A stretch of DNA of 64,000 nt from Cycas panzhihuaensis (Eukaryota > Cycadophyta): contig CM041465.1 in assembly GCA_023213395.1 (NCBI GenBank), positions 110,553,741 to 110,617,740 of the forward strand, given 5' to 3'. Below are positions 33,281 through 46,041 of this stretch, one piece after another. Each line of letters starts with the position of its first letter. Within the stretch, counting starts at the first letter, position 1. The translations under genes were made by a program, and so were the position numbers. The notes beneath the pieces are model-generated. The model was not told where the DNA came from and made no database searches. It saw only the letters and a program-made list of their open reading frames with translations.

Positions 33281-33751
33281 CTAGAGGTTTGGATTTTCCT
33301 CTAGATTTTGGCCATGTGTTCCTAAGCCTTTATTGGTCATTATTCAATGTTTGACCTCTTATTATTGATGTCTTTTTTGAATGATCCTCAGAGGATTTTT
33401 ACCTTGTCTCTTTTGATAGTAAGACAACAACAACATCATCAAATTTGGGGTGGTAGTAGTCATGTTACTAATTGTCATCACAAGATTATCCTAAGAATCA
33501 TGAAGTAAATATAATAGGGTAATACACTTATTTCCTTTAAATACTCTTATCCCAACTAAAATAAATAAGTTGACCATAGTATTAAATATAGTGACATGAT
33601 CTGCAATTGCACCTCTATCACTCATCTTGAGTGAATATAATTTTTTCTAAAGAAATAACTTAGTAACTAGGGATATAGTCAAATATAGAGCCTCTAACTT
33701 TTTCTATAAATCTTTAGCCATAGACTTTGTGGCAACATTCAATAATACTAT
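33281..33751 (-). pseudogene. Copia gag (copy 2), interrupted
   Basis: The minus strand aligns with the copy 1 gag at 28963-29265. It stops at 33751, where the TG end of the gypsy D LTR begins. The five bases before it, ACTAT, would be the target duplication, but the right partner is outside the window. Confidence 0.7.
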
Positions 33752-36700
33752 TGTTTCCCAGCTCCTGGGAATGGGTTCTTAGAAAGTTAACTCAAGTGAG
33801 TGTAGGTATGCTTCTATCCCTTACCTTTACTACTTCTCTAGAAAGGTAAATAGAGGCATCATTTCATTGCATAGTTGACTGACACTTGGGAGTGATCATA
33901 TTGCACATGTTGCTTGATCATGCTGCTTGTTATTCTATCAGCCTATGATGATCGGTGGGATATGCATCCCCATGGCACTCCATAACCCTCTTATGCACCT
34001 CCACATTATCCTAAGCACCATTCAACCTATGTGATCTGTCATACCATGTACCATATCACAGCCCTTAGCACCCCACTGAGTGTGATTGGTTTATCCTTAC
34101 GCCAATTATTGATTCCCTGAGAGTCCTGCCACTTTGGTACCCCATCTGCTTTAGGTTATCTTCCATATTTAACTTGTTCCCAAACATCTGGATAGAGACC
34201 TAGCCACTCCTAGGCTTAGGATACCCCTTTTAAGACTCCCATGCAACCTCCCTTTGTATTATTTTAGTCTTTGTCACTGCACTGTAGTAAATATCATGGT
34301 ACTGTGGTAAACTTTGTAGTACTACGAAGCTTTCCATAGGGCGACTATCATAACTTGTTTTTTAAAATCTGTCATGGTAAATTTCATTTTTTTTCACGAA
34401 ATTACCATGTGGCTTCGACACCTCTCAAGCCTTACCTCAATCCTAATCATCCATTTAGTCTAGGGTTAGGTATAAAGCCCAAAACAACCTCATTTTCCCA
34501 TTCTTCCTCAACCTTCTTTTCTCTCTTCTCTCTCTTTCATAGGAGTTTGCTGCAAGAGCACCCTACAACGTTCAAGTTCCTTGTGTTCCTACCTGAGGCC
34601 CTCCCATTACAGATTTGATCCTCGGTAGTAGGCTCACCAACTAATACCTCCAAGTAAGGATTCATACCCAAGTTTGGTCTCTATGCCCTTCTTACAACTT
34701 TCAGTGAGATTATTTCTAGATTGTAGTACCTTCCTAAGGACCTACCATTTTCTTCTATCTTCAGGGTTAGATCTACCTCCTACATAGCCTAGCATGTATT
34801 TTCCATTGTTGTTCCATATCTTTTGTTAGGTTTATCTTGTAAAAGGTTAGGTCTTTGAGTATATCATTCCTTTCCTTATTTTCTTTGTTGTATATAGGAG
34901 GTATTCCTCTATTCTTTATTTTCTTACCCTCATAATCTCCCTATCCTCTCCTAGTTTTTTCCAAGGAGGATATGGGAGAGGACCCACAAAGAGTGAGATA
35001 AAGGAGCCAGGGTGGGATCCATACCCACTAGGCCTGCTCGTCAAGAGAAAACCCCTTCTCCTCTTTCCTCTCCTTCACTTGTGCCTCCCTTAGCTCACCG
35101 GGGAGTCTTTGGGATTTAGCTTGCACTGGATTTCAGTGTATGCATCCCCTTGATACACTGTTTATAGGCTTACACACCTCTTTCAGGTAACCCTTCTAGC
35201 CTTGAATGGTGTCCTCTATTCATCCTGGGTCCTAGCATAGTCGATGTTACAATTTACTGCACGTAGCATACTTGCAATATAGGCAACTTTCACAAACCTC
35301 GTAGTGTTTACTTCCTTTATTGCCCACTACCAATAGGTTGTCCTAATCTGTCATACCTTATGTCTAAGGGCAGCATAGAGGTGTATTTGCTGGAGGGTTA
35401 ACCATTGTGAGGCTAATCTCCCCTTGCCTTAGCACGTGTTGTTGGTTTTCTTGAGAGATTGTAGAGTCACTTTTGGTGGAAGATTACCTAACTTGAATCA
35501 TTCTAACTTGTAACATTTTAGCATTTTACTTTTACATAAGTATACATAAATTAGCTTTGTATCCTAGCAGCCCCTTTCAAAAGGGCAAAGAACTTTGTGA
35601 TCATAGGTTTGCTATGCCATTTGTGGAGGAAGGTAAGCGACAACAATCCAGGTGCATTCTTTGGCCTCCCTTTCCTTTGGTTGTTGTACTCTTTCATAGT
35701 TTCTTTTTCCTTTGCATTTTCTTGCTCCTTTCCTTTCATTTTTAGGGGAGGTAAGGAAACCCCATGCTTCTCATGCAACAGGAAAAGGGAAAAGAGGAAG
35801 TAAGCATAGCGCAAGGCAAAGATCATGTTTCAACTGCATCATTCTTCCAGGTACGTTGCTTTCATTTCATTGGTCTTTTCATGTTTCTTTTAGCTTATAT
35901 GCTTGCATAAAAGACATAAGGGAATAAAGTAAAAGGGAACCACTATCATCATTATCTTGCACATTAGTTCACATTGCAGAAAAGAGCATTCATCGAGGGT
36001 TATCCCCTTCTCTCTTTCACCCAATTGCATTGACATGCATCTTGCATGATATCTAGGTTTATTTCTTTGCTTCTCTTTCCCTTGTTTGAAATGAAATAAG
36101 AGTGAGGATCCACTTTTGAGAGAGAAAGTATATTTATTGTTCTTTGCACGTACATGCTTGGTTTACCTATCATTTACACACATATGACTAGTCTTTGTTC
36201 CATTATGCCTAGAGAGACTAAGAACCCCTTTGTACATAGAGTGGTAGGAACTCTTTCTACTACCACTCTTTATCCATCCAACTTGCCTGCCAAGTGGATT
36301 AGTTCTTAGAGGATTTATTACCTAAGATATTTGTTTTCTTTCCTTATCATACCTACATACACTTCACCTATGTCTCTTGGCTTTCTTTCTATGAGGGTCC
36401 GCTCCCTCATCAGGTCTTGCCTTCCCCTTCTGGCCATCCAAGGGAAGGAAGACACTTGTTTTGAGGTTACTTAGACAACTGAGGACATCCCTCACTTGCA
36501 CTCCCCTTCAAAGTCAAAAGCCCAGTTACCTTCAGGAAGTTGTGCGCCATTCGTGAGTCCCAAACCTACGTTTCAATGCATAGACACCCTATGTGGGTGC
36601 TTCCTTATACTTGTTGGTTTGATCCCTTTATCCCGAAGCCTTCCATCGATTGTCTTATTCCCAACTAGGTGTAGTTACCATCCCTATAGATGCGATTCCA
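33752..36700 (+). repeat. 5' LTR of gypsy element D
   Basis: 2949 bases from TGTTTCCCAGCTCC to GCGATTCCA. It belongs to the same family as the B LTR but to a distinct subgroup shared with F and G. The promoter block is present: a near-palindrome centred at 34320/34321 (AGTACT centre), the ATGGTAAATTT/AAATTACCAT hairpin at 34374-34412, and TATAAAGCCC at 34471. No protein is encoded. Confidence 0.88.
34308..34480 (+). promoter_or_regulatory. LTR promoter block (D)
   Basis: Dyad, hairpin and TATAAA occur in the same order and spacing as in B. Here the TATA box is a perfect TATAAA. Function is inferred. Confidence 0.6.
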
Positions 36701-36720
36701 CTGGTGACCAAACTAGGGAC
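36701..36720 (+). other. Primer binding site of D
   Basis: CTGGTGACCAAACTAGGGAC follows the LTR end, a variant of the family PBS with G-to-A changes. Confidence 0.7.
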
Positions 36721-36956
36721 CCATCAGTAGGGGAATTAGTCTTTCTCTCTTTTATGTTGGTGCTTCTACCTCTTGGTAGCTTTTCGTTTTGATCCTGTTA
36801 GATAGCCCCTAAAGCATGCATAACCTTGTTTCCCTCTTCTTCTAATGCATAGGTAGGACTTGCATGCGACAATTCTCATGTCACATACGAGGCCTACCCC
36901 CGTTGTCAGAAGAGCCTTCATATCATTCCCTTCCTGCATCAAATCCTGATTCGATC

Positions 36957-38650
36957 ATAGATGGATCTCTTTCAGATTGGGCATACCACACTTATATGTC
37001 TGATGCCCTAGAGCCAGCTACTTCCTTCCAAGGGTCTACCCAAGGAAGTGAAAACCCTATTTATTACCTGGGTGACCAACCATACCCCTAATCTCACCAT
37101 TCCTCTACTCATGGAGTAGAACCTACATCTCATTTAGACTTTTGCCACACCCATGGTGATTCTCATGAGGATTGTCTTGCAGGATTCATTTCATTTGAGG
37201 CTCCTTCCACCTCTTATGATCAAGCGAACACCCTTCCCGCTGATGTAGTAGAAGCTTTGAGCTAATGTTTCCAAGACACTCCTCTCTAACTACCCCCAAA
37301 GTGGTTTGAGAACATCTTGTAAAGCGTTGTGCCCTCTTCTTCTATATGCCCTTCACCTCACTCATCTTGTTTAACTGCTTTACCCACGATGAGCCTGCCT
37401 TTTACATCTTCTTCTTCTCCCCATAATGTGTGTTCCTTGGGGACCACTCATGGCATGCCATCTTCCTAATTCGGGTTGAGCATACCCCCAGCTAGTCAAA
37501 CTACTAGTCCTCTTCCTACCATTGTTTATCTACTTACTAGACCTAGGGGACCTACATGTCCCTCTACTTCTAGTCAAGTGGGGTTCGTCCCCACACAATC
37601 CCAACACAAACCTAGAGACCCTTCTCTCTACCTACCTCCTAGTTACACTACTCGACCATGGGGGCATAGTAAAGGGAATCCTCTACCTACTTATGGGGTG
37701 GACCCTCTGCATCCTTATAGGGTTGCACCACCCATGGGTAGCCTATAAGGAAGAATCTAGTCCCTCACCCCTCCTTTCTACCATCTTGTATGGCACCTGA
37801 CATCACACGTTTGTAAGGAGGGCCAACTCCTTCCCAAGGCACATTCTCTCAAGGTCCTTTTTAACAAGGAGCACTCTCTCTAGGAGGGATGGGTACGTCA
37901 TACCTATCCATTCCCATGTAGGTTTCTTTAAATGTGGGATTCATGTCTCCTCACCAAGCGGTAGGAGGACAACATCCCTGTTCAAACCAAACCCTCCAAG
38001 GAGGATTTGGCCAAACCTACTCACCATTATTTCTAGCTTCTGTTGACCCTATAGTCCAGACAAGGGCACACCCCTTTATGGACTATCGGTCAACCTTATT
38101 ATCCATCAAGGTGCTAAGAACTAACTTACTGCCTCACCCCTGTGAAGTCCCCAAATTTGATGGGACTTTGTTGCAAGACCTAGTAGGGCATGCTCATATC
38201 TTCTCTATGGCATGCATTGACTACTAGGCCTACGACCACATCCTTAGAAAACTATTTCCATAGTCTCTTCAAGGCAAATCCCTCAAATGGTTTTATTGCC
38301 TACCCGTGCATTTTATCTTCTTATTCTAGTAGCTTGTGGATGAGTTCATCAACTACTTTGACATGGATCGCCCATTTGAGAGTGGAATGAAATCCCTTAT
38401 GTCACTTAAACAAGGTCACGATAAAATGAATCATGACTTTATGCAGAGTTTCCACAACCTTCTTCATTCCACTAAGGCTACTTTGTCGAAGGAGTTGAAG
38501 AGGGACCTTTTTGTCAATGCCTTTCATCCAGAAGTTCACGTAGAAGTCCTCAAGATGGGGGCAACTACATGAAAATCTACTATAGCGAAGTGCTTGGCAC
38601 TCGAGGCCATTAAGATCTAGGCTAGATTTAAGAAGCCTCTAAAGTCCTCA
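36957..38650 (+). pseudogene. Gag of D, broken
   Basis: The frame corresponds to MEGSLSDWAYH in G, but the start codon is ATA at 36955-36957. It has a Ser/Pro-rich N-terminal part (with YYLGDQP at about 37060), then the core: HPFMDYRS, KWFYCLP, FINYFDMDRPFESGMKSLMS and KRDLFVNAFHPEVHVEVLKM (38336-38572). Several stops and at least two frame changes (near 37800-37930 and 38280) break it. The protein would assemble the retrotransposon particle. Confidence 0.8.
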
Positions 38651-38884
38651 TAGCAACATGAGGCACCACTGCTATCAAAAGAAACCAAAACTCAACAACC
38701 CACTAGGTCTTCTTCCCATTCTACCAAGAAGATCCTAGACCCTCTCATTTTAGCCATACGTTCATTTAAACGTACTATGAAGGAGCTCAAGCTTCAAACT
38801 CCTTCATCTCCCACATCTAACAAGCTAGTTTACTAGGCAACTCGTAAGAAGTTTTCAAGCAAGGAAACCTAACTCCTCCCTTAA

Positions 38885-39000
38885 GAAGAAGTGGTCCTCC
38901 ATCCACAGGGAGTGCTTCCACGATGATTCGTAGTGCTGGGCACAACATCCTAAGGCTACCTTACAACGTGACTCTTCCCCCTAAACAAGCATCTAGACCC
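38885..39000 (+). pseudogene. Zinc knuckle region of D
   Basis: KKWSSIHRECFHDDS matches the B and G knuckles, with the first Cys changed to Ser. It precedes the protease. Confidence 0.6.
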
Positions 39001-39447
39001 AACCTAGATCAGCCCGTTCATAGAGATCCCTTCCCCAGACATGGGGAACATGATCGTAACCCCCAACAGAAGAATAACCGGAACTAAGGGAGGTCTCCTA
39101 ACCCTCGCCCTTCACAAACCAAAAGGAAGGGTTTGAGGAATTCGTCCTCTTCCTTGGGTTCCCCTAGTCGACATTCCCCTTCACCTTCATGATCCCATAA
39201 TAAAGGAAAGAAGGTCATTTAGTTATATGAAACCACCCCATTATATGCCTTAACCTGGTATCAAGCAATTAAAGAGGTGAACGGTGCCTCTTCGTCCATA
39301 TCACATCCTGATCCTCTTCTAGAAACTTCTCTTCTGGAAGCCCCCACGCTCCCTAAGACCATTCCCATGCACCCTGGTCAATATGAATTTTGAAGTGCTC
39401 TCCCCCAACCCATTGTAAAGGGGAATCCTTTCTCTGTCGTTGATGAG

Positions 39448-39990
39448 TTGCATACCATGGCTACTGGAATGTCCATAATGGATGTCTTGAGGAGTTGCCC
39501 TAAACAATGCACATTACTCTTGGAGGCTTTAGGATTATGTGACACACCTGTTCATGCCTTGGGAGTCACCCTGAGTCGTGAGCCCATTATTTCCTTTGAT
39601 CCTAAGGATCTTCCCCCTACTAGCAAAAGAGAGTGCCAATGGCATTTCTCTTTCACTATTACAATCAATACTCTAGATTGCACTCTACGAAGAACCATTG
39701 TTGATAATAATTCTTTTGTTAATGCCATGCCCTTACATGTTATGCGAGAGCTCAACATATTAGCTTTAGAACTGGTTCCATGGTGGTGCCAAAGCTATGA
39801 TGGTAGCAAAAAGACACCCTTAGGATTGGTGTCTATCCTGCTTACTCTTGAGGACAAGACTTTCCTCACTGATATTATAGTCCTTGACATTGAGATTGAC
39901 TATAATCTATTGTTGGGACACCCGTGGCTCGATTAGATGGGAGTTGTGTGCTCATCCCATTGGGGGCAACTTAAATTAGTCCATGAAGGG
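39448..39990 (+). pseudogene. Protease region of D
   Basis: A 162-residue stop-free stretch is the best preserved protease in the window. It contains TLRRTIVDNNSFVNAMPLHV with the catalytic Asp, CQSYDGSKKTPLG, DIIVLDIEIDYNLLLGHPWL and, after one stop, an SSHWGQLKL-like end. In other retropepsins of this group the motif is D-N-G-S. Here Gly is Asn. Confidence 0.78.
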
Positions 39991-40065
39991 AGAATAAGAG
40001 TCATCTCCTAGGAGCTTCCTCCCATTAAACAACCACATCAATCCCACCAAGTAGGTCATGGTCAA

Positions 40066-40923
40066 ATGAAAGGTGACAAAGGCCTTTCTACCCATGCCTT
40101 AGCTTGTTCTATTGACATCTATAACTCATCTCTTTTGGAAGAAGACCCTTCATCCTCTTCTTCTATCCTCATACGTTTCACCCCTATTGGTGTCAGAAGT
40201 TACAGGTACCTTGCCATACTTAGTGACGATGAGTCCAATGGTGAGGATGAGGAACTCCCTCACCCTATTTCCCTTTTGGGCATGAGTAGAGGGCATCTCC
40301 TTCATTCTAGATTCCACTCTAGAACCCCTATAGTTGGAGAAACTAGTTCTTCTCTTATGTCTCATGTCATCACCCCTATTGATTAGGTGTTCCTTGAGTC
40401 TTCCCCTTCGTTGTCACACATAGGTAATGAGGTAGGGGAACCTCCTATTGTCCCTTATGAGGGACCTCTTTCTAGCTCTTCTAGGGAGTATGTTGGGAAT
40501 GTCGAGTAGCATGACGACCACCATGGTCCTGTTGTCTCTACTTTCCTTCATCCTTCGTCTTCCTAAAGTGTGGTCATCCATGGGTTAGACTACTTTGAGA
40601 ATGACAAAGCCCTACTTGAGCACTTAGCAGGCTCTGTGCCCAACCTTCCTTTTGGTCACCATAGGCTTAGTTATTAGAAGGTTTTGGCCATTGGGTCTTC
40701 TCTCACTGATCCAACTCCATCCCCTGTTCCATCCCTTCTTGTTGACTGAGTCCCCCTCCACTTTGAGGAGGGGAATTCCATGTGCATGGGGACAACCCAT
40801 GACATAGTCCTTACCCTATGCAAAACCATTAAGGTAGGGGAAGAATGCTCTCTTGATGAAGTGAAGGAGTATACCCTTCTATTTTAAGAGTTTCAGGATG
40901 TTTTTACATGGGGCTACTTTGAT
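40066..40923 (+). pseudogene. Protease-RT linker of D
   Basis: A Ser- and acidic-rich linker (LLEEDPSSSSS-type, FTPIGVRSYRYLA, SDDESNGEDEE) that is also present in B, F and G. It has no catalytic motif. The second half (HFEEGNSMCMG-like near 40770) leads into RT. Confidence 0.6.
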
Positions 40924-41800
40924 ATGAAGGGAATCAATCCTTCAATTGTGACCCACAACCTTACTACCATTCCTAGCGCTCGGTCCATGCATCAGAAGCA
41001 ACACCCTCTTCACCCTAAGATCTCACCTATTATTAAAATAGAAGTTAAGAAACTTCCTAATGCAGGATTGATCACTTCCATCGACTACCTGAAATGGGTA
41101 TCTAACATTGTCCCCATTGTTAAAAAAGAACGGGACAATCCAGATATGGGTTGATTTTTGCGACATCAATAATGCATGTCCAAGGGACAATTTCCCACTT
41201 CCTTTCATTGATCAGATCATTGATCGAACCTCTAGTTTTAAAGTTATTTTCTTAATAGATGACTTCTTCGGCTATAACTAAATTTAAATCTCTAGTGAAG
41301 ACCATCATAAGATGGCCTTCACCACTCCGTGGGGTACTTTCGTCTATAGGGCAATGCCTTTCAGACTCAAGAATGTAGGCATTACTTATCAAATGGCGAT
41401 GCAATTCATTTTCCATAATCTCATCAACAAATCCTTGGAGGTCTTCATGGATGACATGATGGGTCTCTCATGCATTAGATCCCATCACCCTACTAATCTA
41501 CAGGCCATCTTTGCATGATGCTACAAATGTAATATAAGCCTTAACCCTCTTAAATGTGTATTTGCTATGACCGCTAGCAAACTCCTTGGTTTCCTTCTGT
41601 CAAAGCAAGGAATCCAAATTGACCCTGATAAATTCAAGGCCATCCTTGACATGCCACCTCCTAAAACCCAACAATAGATTAAGTCATTTTTAGGTAGGCT
41701 TAGTTTCCTCAAGCATTTTTTGGTAAACTTTGTTATAAATGTGAAACCACTTACTAACCTATTAAAGAAGGGGGCCCTATTTGTTTGGTCTTCTAAGGCC
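40924..41800 (+). pseudogene. Reverse transcriptase of D
   Basis: It reads INPSIVTHNLTTIPS, the palm start with TPWGTFVYRAMPFRLKNVG, and the catalytic box VFMDDMMGLSC near 41443-41475 with both aspartates present. The thumb region (QIDPDKFKAILDMPPPKTQQ, LGRLSFLKHF) follows. A frameshift near 41130 and several stops inactivate it. Confidence 0.85.
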
Positions 41801-41848
41801 CAAAAAGCCTTCAAATAACTTAAGGAAGCCCTCACTTCCACCCTGGAT

Positions 41849-42245
41849 TTGGTGCCGACTCTCTTTAATAGGCCATTCATCCTGTATACCTCAGCAACTG
41901 ATGAATCTTTGGGCGGTATGTTGGCCCAAGAGGATTATTCAGGAGTCAAAAGGGTTATTTACTTCATCAGTCACACCCTCATGACTGCCGAACTTAATTA
42001 CTCTCCCACAGAGAAGGAATGCCTCTCCTTGGTACATGCAACCAAGAAGTTCAGGCACTATTTGCATGGAAATACTACTCAGTTTATCATTCAATCTGAT
42101 CCCCTATGCTATTTACTCACCCGACCTAACCTGATAGGTAGGACTAGCAAGTGGGTCATCCTTCTTTAGGAATTTAATCTCCACATCATTAATAGGAAAT
42201 CAAAGAAAGGGATGGTAGTGGTTGAGTAGCTCACTGACACTCTTA
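41849..42245 (+). pseudogene. Gypsy RNase H of D
   Basis: A 106-residue stop-free piece reads FNRPFILYTSATDESLGGML, YFISHTLMTAELNYSPTEKE and RHYLHGNT, followed after a stop by LQEFNLHIIN-like sequence. It is fused downstream of RT as in B. Confidence 0.82.
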
Positions 42246-42479
42246 TCTTACACCTTTTGGATGTTCATATTGATGACTCTCTTCCTGATGAGCCCATCTT
42301 GGTTGTTCAGGACTCCCCTCCTCATCCGCTTGTTGATAGCGAGTGGTATGGGGACATCGTGTGATATCTTACTCAACAATAGTATTGCTTGAACACTAGT
42401 GATAAAGTTAGGTCTTATATCCAGGCTACTGCCAGATAATACTTTCTTATAGGTGAGGTATTGTATAAGAGATCCTCTG

Positions 42480-42618
42480 ATGGGATCCTTCTTCACTACG
42501 TTACCCCTAACAAAGCGAACCAGATACTCCATGAATGCCACAATGACATTTGCAGGGGCCACTTTAGGAGCCAATCCATGGCCCAAAGGATCCTCCATAT
42601 GGTGTACTATTGTTAGTC
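42480..42618 (+). pseudogene. Integrase start of D, truncated by E
   Basis: The zinc-finger beginning (a CHN-x-ICRGHFR-like stretch and RILHMVYYC) ends at 42618, where inverted LTR sequence begins. The missing remainder would align with B from about 20663. Confidence 0.7.
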
Positions 42619-45600
42619 TAGTATCGCATCTATGAGATGGTAACTACACTCAGTAGGGCTTAGGGTAGTCAACGAAAAAATCCAGAATATAAGTATGATC
42701 CTACAAGTAGAAGAAAACACCACATAGGGTGTCCATGTATTGGAATGTAGGTTCGAGACCCACGAATGGTGCACGACTTCCTCAAAGTAGCTTGGTTCTT
42801 TGGTTTGGTGGGAGATATACGAGTGAGGTATCTCAGATAGCCCCAGGAGGTGAGGTCCCCCCACCCTTGGATGGCCAGGAAGAGAAAGGGAGACCCACAG
42901 AGGGAGAGGTCCCTTTTGAGCAAGGAACGTGACACGAGTGTGGTAGGCATGAATGGTTGATAAAAGAGTGTACAATAGGTGCAAGTGGGGCATCCTAGGT
43001 CAACAAACCTAGGGTAGGCCTAAAGGGAGAGAAGGGGGGTAGTAAAAGAGGGTTCTTTGCCACGATGCAAAGTAGAGAGGCATAAACCTTGGCAAGGGTG
43101 AGGAAGGTTATGTGTGTGTTGGTTAAAGACGTGAAGTGTAGAGGTAGTGGTAGAAAAAGTGATGTTGTGTATACTTTTAAAGAAAGAAAAAGATACAAAC
43201 TATACTCCCTCTCTCTCTTTTCTTCTTACCAATAAAATCTTAAGGTAAAGAAATGTTTCACACACACACAATCATGCATGCTAACATGATGATGTACTAC
43301 TAAGGGGATATTTACGATTCAACAAGAAGAGGAAAGGAGGGAGTGTAATCCCTAAGATGCACCTTTCCTAAGCAAGCACTTATGTAATGTATGAATGCAA
43401 GATGAATGTGTACAAGCAAATTATTATCCTTCTCCTTTTATGTGGCTTGTCATGTAAGAATGTACGCCTAATAACAACAAGAAGGGAAAGAGCTAGGTAA
43501 GTGGGTATGGTGCATATTCAGAACATTACACGGCCGAAGGAGAATCTTTACTCGTGCACCGTGTATGTCTTCCCATCCTTGCTCAATACATAGTCATTAT
43601 TGAGATGAAGATAGAGTGGGCCTTCCTTACCTTCCCCTTATAAAGAGAGAAGCCAAACGAGAAAGAAAAGAAAGTAAATGACTATGCAAGAAAGTGGAAA
43701 AGCGATAAAGAAAAGGAAGAGGTAAGGGTTTACCCAGATTAGGGTGTTTCCTTCTCCTCACAAGTATCACCACATAACTTGCACCTATAAAGATCTTTAC
43801 CCTCCCAAGAGGGGCTGCTAAGAAGCAAAGTGGATATATATACAACAATATAAAAACAAGCATTGAAATAAAGTACATTATATTAGTCAATCCACCACAA
43901 AGAATAACTCTGTAAAGACCTAAAGAAAACATCAATGTATGCCAAGTAAAGAGGAGGTTAGCCTCGAAATGGATAACCCTCCTACCAATGCACCTCCACA
44001 TTGCCCTAAGATGCAGAGAACAGTAGATCAGAATAGCCTATGGGTAAAATATGGAAAGGGAAATTAATATTGTAAGGGTTGCAGAAGTCACCTATGTTGT
44101 AAGGATGTTACAGGCAGCAAATCATAACGCATACTACGCCAAAGCCAAAAAGAGTATTAGGCACTATTCAGGGCTGAAAGAGAGGCCCAAAAGGGGGGTT
44201 TGTAGGCATGAGATTAGCATAACAAGTGTTGCACATTCTAAAACTTAGGGTAGGCCCAATATCAAAGACTCCCATGTGGCCCAAGGAAGGCACATATGAA
44301 GGAGATGGAGGAACATGGGTTTTCCCTTAAGGAGCAGACTTAGTGGGTATGGATCCCACCTTGATTCCTTCTACTCACACCTTGTGGACCCTCTCCTGCA
44401 ACCTTCTTAGAGAAAACCAAGGGAAGTTAAGAGATAACTAGGGTACAAGAAATAATAAATGGAAGCAATGGCTTTTCATACAACAAAACACAAAGAAATG
44501 GTTTATATGATTAAAGGACTTATGTTTGCAAAGTAAACCTAAAGTAGAAGGTGGAAAAAGGTGTGGGATACCTATTGGGCTATGTGCTATGTGAGGAGAA
44601 GTTTTGCCCCTGTAGACAGTAAAAAGTAGCAGGTTGGAGGAGCTTACAGGGTTTCTTCTAAGTTACAGGAGGAGTATGCTTGCTGAAGACTGAGAGGAGA
44701 GCGTGGAGGCCACACTTAGGCATGGATCTATGCTTGCAGGTGCTGATGGAGGAGCTTGCTACCATGAACCAGTGCTATAGTAGGAGAATATTAGGCTGGA
44801 GTAGTAGAGACACATGTATAACTGGCGTTCTACAGAGAGTTCCTATGAGAAAGAGAGAAGAGAAGAGGAAGAAGTTGTTGAAGAGAGTTCTTAGAGATGT
44901 AAAATGAGGTTATTTTTGGGATTTATACCTACCCTAGCCCTAATCGAGTGATTAGGGTTAGGCTGGGGCTGATTTGGTGACTAACCCATGTGGTAGTTCT
45001 GCAAAAAAGGTGAGAATTACCATGGCAAATTAAAAAAAGTAGTGTGAAACAGTCACACTTTGGTAAACTTCCTGGTACCACTAAGTTTACAGTAGTGTGA
45101 GACTAGAATGCCATAAAAGCAATGGTAAGGGTCCTGGGAGCCCTAAATGAGGATGTTCTAGGTCTAGGAGGGGCTGGCCCTCCTATCTAGGTGGCTGGGG
45201 ACAGTCTAAGTAAACATGTTAGCTAGACCTAGTAGGACATCAAGAGGTGGGATTCCCATAAATGCTGTGAAAAGGTATAAAATGTCAACGACTCCTAGTG
45301 AGATGTCAAGAGTTACAATAGGTGACCAGGGTGTGAACAGATCACACAAGTTGGTCAAAGATTGAGGTGACACAGAGGGTTTTAGAGTGACATGGGGGTA
45401 TATGCGTCACAGAGGGGCAGGTCCCGTGGGTCATCATAGGCTAGAGACATGTGAGATGCTTAAGTAGAAATGGATAATCAATCATAAAAATGAGTCAATC
45501 AATCATGCAATCCAACCGATGCTTCAATCTATAATCTTTGAAGTAGCCAAGATAGGAGAGAGAAGTATACTTGCACTTACCTAAGTCGAACTATCCATAC

Positions 45601-45623
45601 CTATTCCTGGTAGTCAGGAAGCA
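42619..45623 (-). repeat. 3' LTR of inverted gypsy element E
   Basis: 3005 bases, collinear in reverse with the family LTR. The minus strand starts TGCTTCCTGACTACC at 45623 and ends GATGCGATACTA at 42619, the end being TA where CA is usual. The promoter block is present in reverse: a 28-base GGTACC dyad at 45063-45090, the hairpin near 45000-45040 and a TATA box (GGTATAAATC) near 44925. Confidence 0.85.
45063..45090. promoter_or_regulatory. GGTACC-centred dyad (E LTR)
   Basis: GTAAACTT and AAGTTTAC arms around GGTACC. It matches the B 3' LTR copy at nearly every base. Confidence 0.6.
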
Positions 45624-45633
45624 CTGCCCCCTT
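45624..45633 (-). other. Polypurine tract of E
   Basis: The minus strand reads AAGGGGGCAG directly before the LTR start, one base different from G. Confidence 0.8.
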
Positions 45634-46041
45634 GGGAGTAGAGCCTCGTTACTTAGAAGCATGGTGTGATGGCGAATGCTGACAACACAAACTGTTAGTA
45701 GTATGTGCATATGTAATAATCATAATAGTGATAAGAGTTAAGGGTGTCGATGAGTATCATGGTAGAACGTATGGATATAGGAACAGGGGTGGAGACAATA
45801 TAGGGGTTGCCTATGCACCACTCGGGAATCGATCGGAAGCTATGATGGATGAGGGGGATGCCCCCCTTATGAGAGTGCAAAGAGAAGGTATGATGATAAC
45901 GAGAGAAAAAGTGAACGAGCAAACCTGATGGTCGCCATAGTTTAACCTCATTAGCGGCTAGCGTTCAGAGGTGCGAATGGGTCACAAGGGGAAGTTTAAT
46001 ATGGCTTGAGACTTGGGTGATAGGGTGGCCAGGCAAGTCTC
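45634..46041 (-). other. Spacer between aRH and LTR of E
   Basis: Non-coding and collinear with 25820-26230 of B in reverse. It lacks the expanded TA run. Confidence 0.55.

Larger units (their letters stand above)
29968..33751 (-). mobile_element. Ty1/copia copy 2, gag to polypurine tract
   Basis: Reading leftward the minus strand gives gag, zinc knuckle, protease region, integrase, RT and RNase H, ending at a clean polypurine tract next to the shared LTR. It is collinear with copy 1 and similar at very roughly 85% by eye. Gag is cut at 33751 by gypsy D. The rest of gag, PBS and 5' LTR must lie beyond the window. Confidence 0.85.
33752..42618 (+). mobile_element. Ty3/gypsy element D, 5' LTR to integrase start
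   Basis: D has a 5' LTR, PBS, gag, protease, RT, RNase H and the first part of integrase, then is cut at 42618 by the inverted element E. It lies in the gag of copia copy 2. The rest of D is not seen in the window. Confidence 0.85.

Noticed and set aside
35551-35927. Overlapping short frames in the D LTR, with counterparts near 55080-55370 in G
   Set aside because: They recur only because the LTR is repeated. Frames shift and stops fall at different places, so there is no sign of coding constraint.
44051-44907. Basic small proteins on the plus strand at 44051-44248 and 44680-44907
   Set aside because: They lie antisense within the E LTR. Equivalent frames are not kept in the other LTRs.
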